A stretch of 54,856 bases of DNA from assembly GCA_021800165.1 (NCBI GenBank), contig JAJYZF010000022.1:1-54856 (forward strand), in the 5' to 3' direction. The DNA is from Planctomycetota bacterium. Lineage in GTDB: Bacteria; Planctomycetota; Phycisphaerae; WQYP01. Below the pieces are notes generated by a model. It had not been told where the DNA came from, made no database searches, and was given only the letters and a program-made list of their open reading frames with translations. This document shows positions 51,240 to 54,856 of the stretch, one piece after another; the stretch's first letter is position 1; every line of letters begins with the position of its first letter. A program made the position numbers and the translations under genes.

Positions 51240-53669
51240 TCAGGATTCGTGCGGTGGCGCACCGGCGCTTTCCTCATCGGCCGAGGAAGGTTTCTCCTGA
51301 TCCTGCGCCGCTTTGAAGCTGTCCCATTCCTCCACCGTCATGGTCACATCGCTGGCCTGACTGCCTTTGTAGGCACCCACAATGCCCATCGCCCGCATCT
51401 GGTCGATGAGTCGGCTGGCCCGTGAATAGCCGATGGTCAAGCGCCGTTGCAGCAGGCTTACCGATCCGCGGCGCGTTTCCAGCACCACGCGCACCGCTTC
51501 ATCAAACATCGGGTCTTTCTCTTCATCCGTAAGGCTGCTCGGAGTACCAAGCTGCATCAGTTCCGGGTGAAATTCCGGCTGGGCAATCTGGGTTATAAAG
51601 CTGCACACACGTTTGGTTTCCGCATCATCCACAAAGGTGCCCTGGCCGCGCATCAGACCGCCGCCGGTAGGCCGCAGCATCAGCAGATCCCCCTGGCCCA
51701 ACAGCAGCTCGCCGCCGGATTGATCCAGCATGATGCGCGAATCCAGCCGGGAACGTACCTGAAAGCAAATCCGTCCCGGCATATTGGACTTGATCAACCC
51801 CGTCACCACCTGCGCTTCCGGACGCTGCGTGGCCAGAATCAGGTGAATCCCCACGGCCCGGGCTTTCTGGGCAATACGTACAATATGGCCTTCCACTTCC
51901 TTACTGGTCATCATCAGATCCGCCAATTCATCGATGATGATCACAATGTACGGCATGTGGAAGGGAATGCGGGTTTCCTCCTCCGGCGTGCTGGGGTTGA
52001 ACCTCTCCAGAATCTGTTCGCGGGTCAGACGGTTGAACTGCCGGATATGCCGCACGCCCGCTTCCGAGAGTGTTTCATAGCGCTCGTCCATCTTCTGCGT
52101 GGCCCATTCCAGGACACTTTCCGCCTTGCTCATGTCGTCAATGATCGGCGACATCAGATGCGGAATCTGCCGGTAATCCTGCATTTCCACCATCTTGGGG
52201 TCCACCATGATCATTTTCACATGATCCGGCCGCTGGGTCAGCAAAAAGGTCATGATGATGGAATTAATGCACACCGATTTGCCCGATCCGGTGGTGCCCG
52301 CGATAAGAATGTGCGGCATGGTCGTCAAGTCTTCGATCAGGGGATTGCCCGAAGCATCTTTGCCCAGACACATGGGCAGGGCCATGCGTTCAATGGCTTG
52401 AGAACCCAACTGCATGAGTTCTTTCAGGCGAACACGTTCCTTATCCAGATTCGGCACCTCAATGCCCATCGTGTTTTTACCGGGAATATTATCAATAACC
52501 CGAACCGGAGGACTCATCAGCGCACGGGCAATGTCTTTGGCCAAGGCTCCAACCTGCGAACTTTTGATGCCCGGGGCCAGTTCCAATTCATAAAGTGTTA
52601 CCACCGGTCCGGTATCGATGGCCACCACGCGACCATCAATGCCAAAGCTTTCCAGGCAACCCCGCAACACTTCCGCTTTCTGGCGAACCAATTGTTCCTG
52701 CCCATCGGTCTTGGAAGGCTCAGCCTCTTCCAGCAAATCCAACCCCGGCAGCCGATAATTTCCCAAATCCTGCTTCTGCGGCGGGGCCGGCTTGAATGGC
52801 AAAGTTGGTTCCACCACTTTGGGCTTGGGTTTGCGGATGGGAATGGGTTGGGTATCCGGCGGCGGCGTACCGGCGGCGAGCGCCACGACCTCCGCCCGTC
52901 CTGCATTCTCATTCAGTTGCGCCGGTGGCGCAACTTCCGTAGTGGTTGCCGCGGTTCCTCCGCGGCTGCCCAGCGATTCCGGTTTGGAAGATCGGGTGCT
53001 CGTAGCGCGTCTATTCCATCGGGCCGTGACCCCACGAAATATGCCCAAAATTCCACCACCCATGGCCACCGCCGTATTGCCGGTGACGCTCAGGACCTCT
53101 TCAGCAGGAACCTTTTTCCAGCCGCGCCGAAAGGCTCCGGGTATGGCCAATACAATCTCATCCGCCGCCAGCAAGGCCCCCACCAGAACAGCTAAAATCA
53201 GAACAATCATGGAACCAATCAGATGAAACCATCCCCGCAACAGATGTCCCGTCGCTACACCCAGCAATCCTCCTGGCCCCGCCGGTAAGGCTGCCCCAAG
53301 ATTGGTCAAGTGGGCCAAGGCACTGATAGCCACCAGTAACACCGCAGCCCCAATAAGTCGAAAGGTTATTTGTGTAACCCCGCGTCCCAGTGTCCAAACC
53401 AACAAAATGGCACCCATGGCCAACGGCAGCACAACGGCCCCCGGCCCGAGATTATTGAAGATTAAAAAAGATAATTTGGCCCCCACAGGCCCACACCAAT
53501 TCTGCACCGGAGCACGCACCCCATAGTAAACCGGAGCGCTGGCTAAATTTGTCCGATCGGATATATGGAAGCTCACCATGGCCAGCACAAGAAAAACCCA
53601 TGCCGCCCAGCCAGCACCAACCAAGCCTACCCGCAATGCGCTAATCTTTTTCTTGGATTTGCCTGCCAT
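51240..53669 (-). CDS. ftsK: DNA translocase FtsK/SpoIIIE
   Basis: 809 residues from the ATG at 53669 (AAGGACG site); a further in-frame start at 53684 is less likely. Four or five N-terminal membrane helices (about 17-190) are followed by a Pro-rich linker (about 215-310), the motor with IAGTTGSGKSVCIN (Walker A) and YIVIIIDELADLMM (Walker B), ATQRPEAQVVTGLIKSN, and a C-terminal gamma winged helix (SLLQRRLTIGYSRASRLIDQM). It pumps DNA at the division septum and helps dimer resolution. Confidence 0.96.
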   Translation of the reverse strand: MAGKSKKKISALRVGLVGAGWAAWVFLVLAMVSFHISDRTNLASAPVYYGVRAPVQNWCGPVGAKLSFLIFNNLGPGAVVLPLAMGAILLVWTLGRGVTQITFRLIGAAVLLVAISALAHLTNLGAALPAGPGGLLGVATGHLLRGWFHLIGSMIVLILAVLVGALLAADEIVLAIPGAFRRGWKKVPAEEVLSVTGNTAVAMGGGILGIFRGVTARWNRRATSTRSSKPESLGSRGGTAATTTEVAPPAQLNENAGRAEVVALAAGTPPPDTQPIPIRKPKPKVVEPTLPFKPAPPQKQDLGNYRLPGLDLLEEAEPSKTDGQEQLVRQKAEVLRGCLESFGIDGRVVAIDTGPVVTLYELELAPGIKSSQVGALAKDIARALMSPPVRVIDNIPGKNTMGIEVPNLDKERVRLKELMQLGSQAIERMALPMCLGKDASGNPLIEDLTTMPHILIAGTTGSGKSVCINSIIMTFLLTQRPDHVKMIMVDPKMVEMQDYRQIPHLMSPIIDDMSKAESVLEWATQKMDERYETLSEAGVRHIRQFNRLTREQILERFNPSTPEEETRIPFHMPYIVIIIDELADLMMTSKEVEGHIVRIAQKARAVGIHLILATQRPEAQVVTGLIKSNMPGRICFQVRSRLDSRIMLDQSGGELLLGQGDLLMLRPTGGGLMRGQGTFVDDAETKRVCSFITQIAQPEFHPELMQLGTPSSLTDEEKDPMFDEAVRVVLETRRGSVSLLQRRLTIGYSRASRLIDQMRAMGIVGAYKGSQASDVTMTVEEWDSFKAAQDQEKPSSADEESAGAPPHES

Positions 53670-53904
53670 GTTCGTCCTTAACAATCCCTGTTTTATGGCA
53701 CTCCGCCTGTCCTTAGACGGGGTATATAGCTATTGTATCGCCCGGTTGCCCGCGTGGAAAGCAACTTTTTTCCATTTACCCGCGGCCGGTATGGCCGGTA
53801 AGCGGTGGCATCCAAGGCTGCAGCGGCCAGCTATGGGCGAATTTATTTGGGCGTGGCCCGGCGCAATCGGGGTATCGCCGGCCCGGCGGCACGCTCTCTC
53901 CTTT

Positions 53905-54856
53905 GGCACCAACGGCTACAACCAATACGGCGTGCCCGAATTACCCGGGGGGTGGACGTCCCCGTCCGCCAACAGCCTGAACCTCTCCACCACCTATCAA
54001 GTAGACGATCTGGGCCGAATTATCGAGCAAACTTCCCCCTCCGGCGATCAAACCTTTTACATCTACGATGACGCCAACCATGCGGTATTCACCTTCACCG
54101 GGGCCACCGCCACGCTCAATAACGCCGGCACCGGCACCTTGACGGGAACCACCGGCCCCGTCACCATGACCCGCACGCGGGTCCCGTATTCTTACACCGC
54201 CGGCGGCAACACCTACGAGGGAACCTATTCGGAAACCATGACCCTCAGCATCAACACGCCGATCAGCTATACCGGGGGGGGCGGGCGTCTCGCCCGCCAT
54301 GCCTGCGTTTCCCGGCTTCGGAGGGGCGGGCCTCTCGCTCGCCTTGCTCAATCTCATCGGTTCGGGCACCGCCTCCAACCCGCAATTTTTGATCCAAACC
54401 CTTTCCCGCACCCTGTATAATTCCGCCGGGCAAATGACCGAATCCGACGCCTACCCCGTCATCAACAACAGCGTTTATCTGGCCACCGCGCCCAACAACC
54501 CCTACAGCGGCACCAAGATTACCAATCAGCTTTCCGGCCAATCCCCCAACGGCAACTATTACGCCACGACCTACGCCTACGATGTCGATGGCCGCCAATA
54601 CCAAACCATTGATGCCAACGGCACCATCACCGACACCGTTTATGACAATTTGGGCCGCGTCGTCAGCACCTGGGTAGGCACTGATGATGCCGTCAGCGGA
54701 GCCTCCGGCACGCCTTCCTATTTCGACGGCTCCAACCCCGGCACCGGCAACAACATGACCGAAACAGGTCAAAACATTTATGACAACGGCGGCATCGGCG
54801 ATGGCAACCTCACCGAAACCATCACCTATCCGGATGGGGCCACGGCCAATACCGCC
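53905..54856 (+). pseudogene. 5'-truncated RHS/YD-repeat fragment, off the right edge, with one frame shift
   Basis: From about 53905 the plus strand encodes RHS-type sequence: TYQVDDLGRIIEQTSPSGD, YIYDDANHA, then VDGRQYQTIDANGTITDTVYDNLGRVVSTW and NIYDNGGIGDGNLTETITYPDG, all YD-like units, open to the window end. No start codon or signal peptide fits; upstream lies the ftsK promoter region, so the 5' part is missing. The reading frame changes at a G8 run (54274-54281) at the edge of a palindromic insert; with seven Gs, the frame would be continuous through the insert. The element could be a truncated gene or a live, slippage-prone one. Confidence 0.7.
54274..54343. repeat. Palindromic repeat element inserted in the RHS coding sequence
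   Basis: Two hairpins stand 26 bases apart: GGCGGGCG-TCT-CGCCCGCC (54280-54298, perfect 8-bp stem) and GGCGGGC-CTCTC-GCTCGCC (54325-54343, 7 bp with one G-T pair). The whole GC-rich unit is about 70 bp and sits inside YD-repeat coding sequence. Its reverse translation contains short Gly-Arg-Asp-Ala-Arg-Pro-Pro words that I recall from many planctomycete and verrucomicrobial proteins, suggesting a dispersed palindromic element. Confidence 0.6.

Noticed and set aside
51447..53195. Long plus-strand open frame opposite ftsK (582 codons)
   Set aside because: It is fully antisense to the well-supported ftsK motor, has no ribosome site or family motif, and is rich in His/Arg/Gln as expected for a shadow frame.
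53578..53904. N-terminal extension of the RHS fragment
   Set aside because: It overlaps the ftsK start and promoter region and has no RHS character; the similarity begins only near 53905.
1..54856. tRNA, rRNA, CRISPR array, insertion sequence or riboswitch
   Set aside because: None was recognised while reading both strands; a covariance-model search was not possible and could still find a small RNA.

Overview
The window looks like a chromosomal segment of a Gram-negative, GC-rich bacterium. The best guess is a planctomycete, probably Phycisphaerae-like. This is inferred from the gene mix: squalene-cyclase-fold repeat proteins beside an NPCBM protein, a bacterial XPB helicase with its Helicase_C_3 partner, a fused CysNC, many zinc-ribbon membrane proteins and RHS/YD-repeat debris. 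No rRNA, tRNA, CRISPR array, integrase or transposase was recognised.

Layout. 1-1300 (-): secreted squalene-cyclase-fold repeat protein cut by the left edge. 1496-4392 (-): cysD-cysNC sulfate activation with a good promoter. 4649-10816: MBL-fold hydrolase, exported unknown protein, GT87 mannosyltransferase-like membrane protein (-), galM, site-2 protease with zinc ribbons, copper-binding lipoprotein. 10867-12882: Tim44-like zinc-ribbon membrane protein, possibly leaderless. 12953-16790 (-): XPB helicase and Helicase_C_3 protein. 16934-18709: small membrane protein with an RHS remnant, ferritin-like protein, unknown membrane protein. 18844-20833: HTH/membrane protein and OmpA-type lipoprotein. 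20859-26082 (-): LolA-like protein, HAD phosphatase, orphan HsdR_N nuclease-like protein, xylulokinase, UppP-like phosphatase. 26337-28466: large TPR protein. 28526-32718 (-): zinc-ribbon/PH protein, DMT transporter, NPCBM protein, squalene-cyclase-fold protein. 33152-35282: guaA and a zinc-ribbon membrane protein. 35349-36392 (-): TIR-like (CAP12 type) putative defence protein. 36628-39094: DUF192 protein, membrane protein, rsmA. 39337-41638 (-): NarL-type response regulator and a histidine kinase with a FixL-like PAS. 41787-43448 (-): TlyA-like methyltransferase, rpsT, tadA. 43644-50510: HAD phosphatase followed by a tight five-gene operon (M20 peptidase, HemL-like aminotransferase, PaaK-like adenylating enzyme, SGNH hydrolase, GT4 glycosyltransferase). 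50524-53669 (-): rex and ftsK. 53905-54856: 5'-truncated RHS fragment carrying a palindromic repeat, running off the right edge.

Most of the window is housekeeping (sulfate activation, GMP synthesis, translation, chromosome segregation, envelope). The parts with most potential novelty are the 44.5-50.5 kb operon, the TIR-like protein with an unassigned N-terminal domain, the FixL-like sensor wired to a NarL-type regulator, and two enzymes (CysNC kinase domain, UppP) with changed active-site residues. Oxygen/redox sensing appears twice: the FixL-like PAS kinase and Rex.
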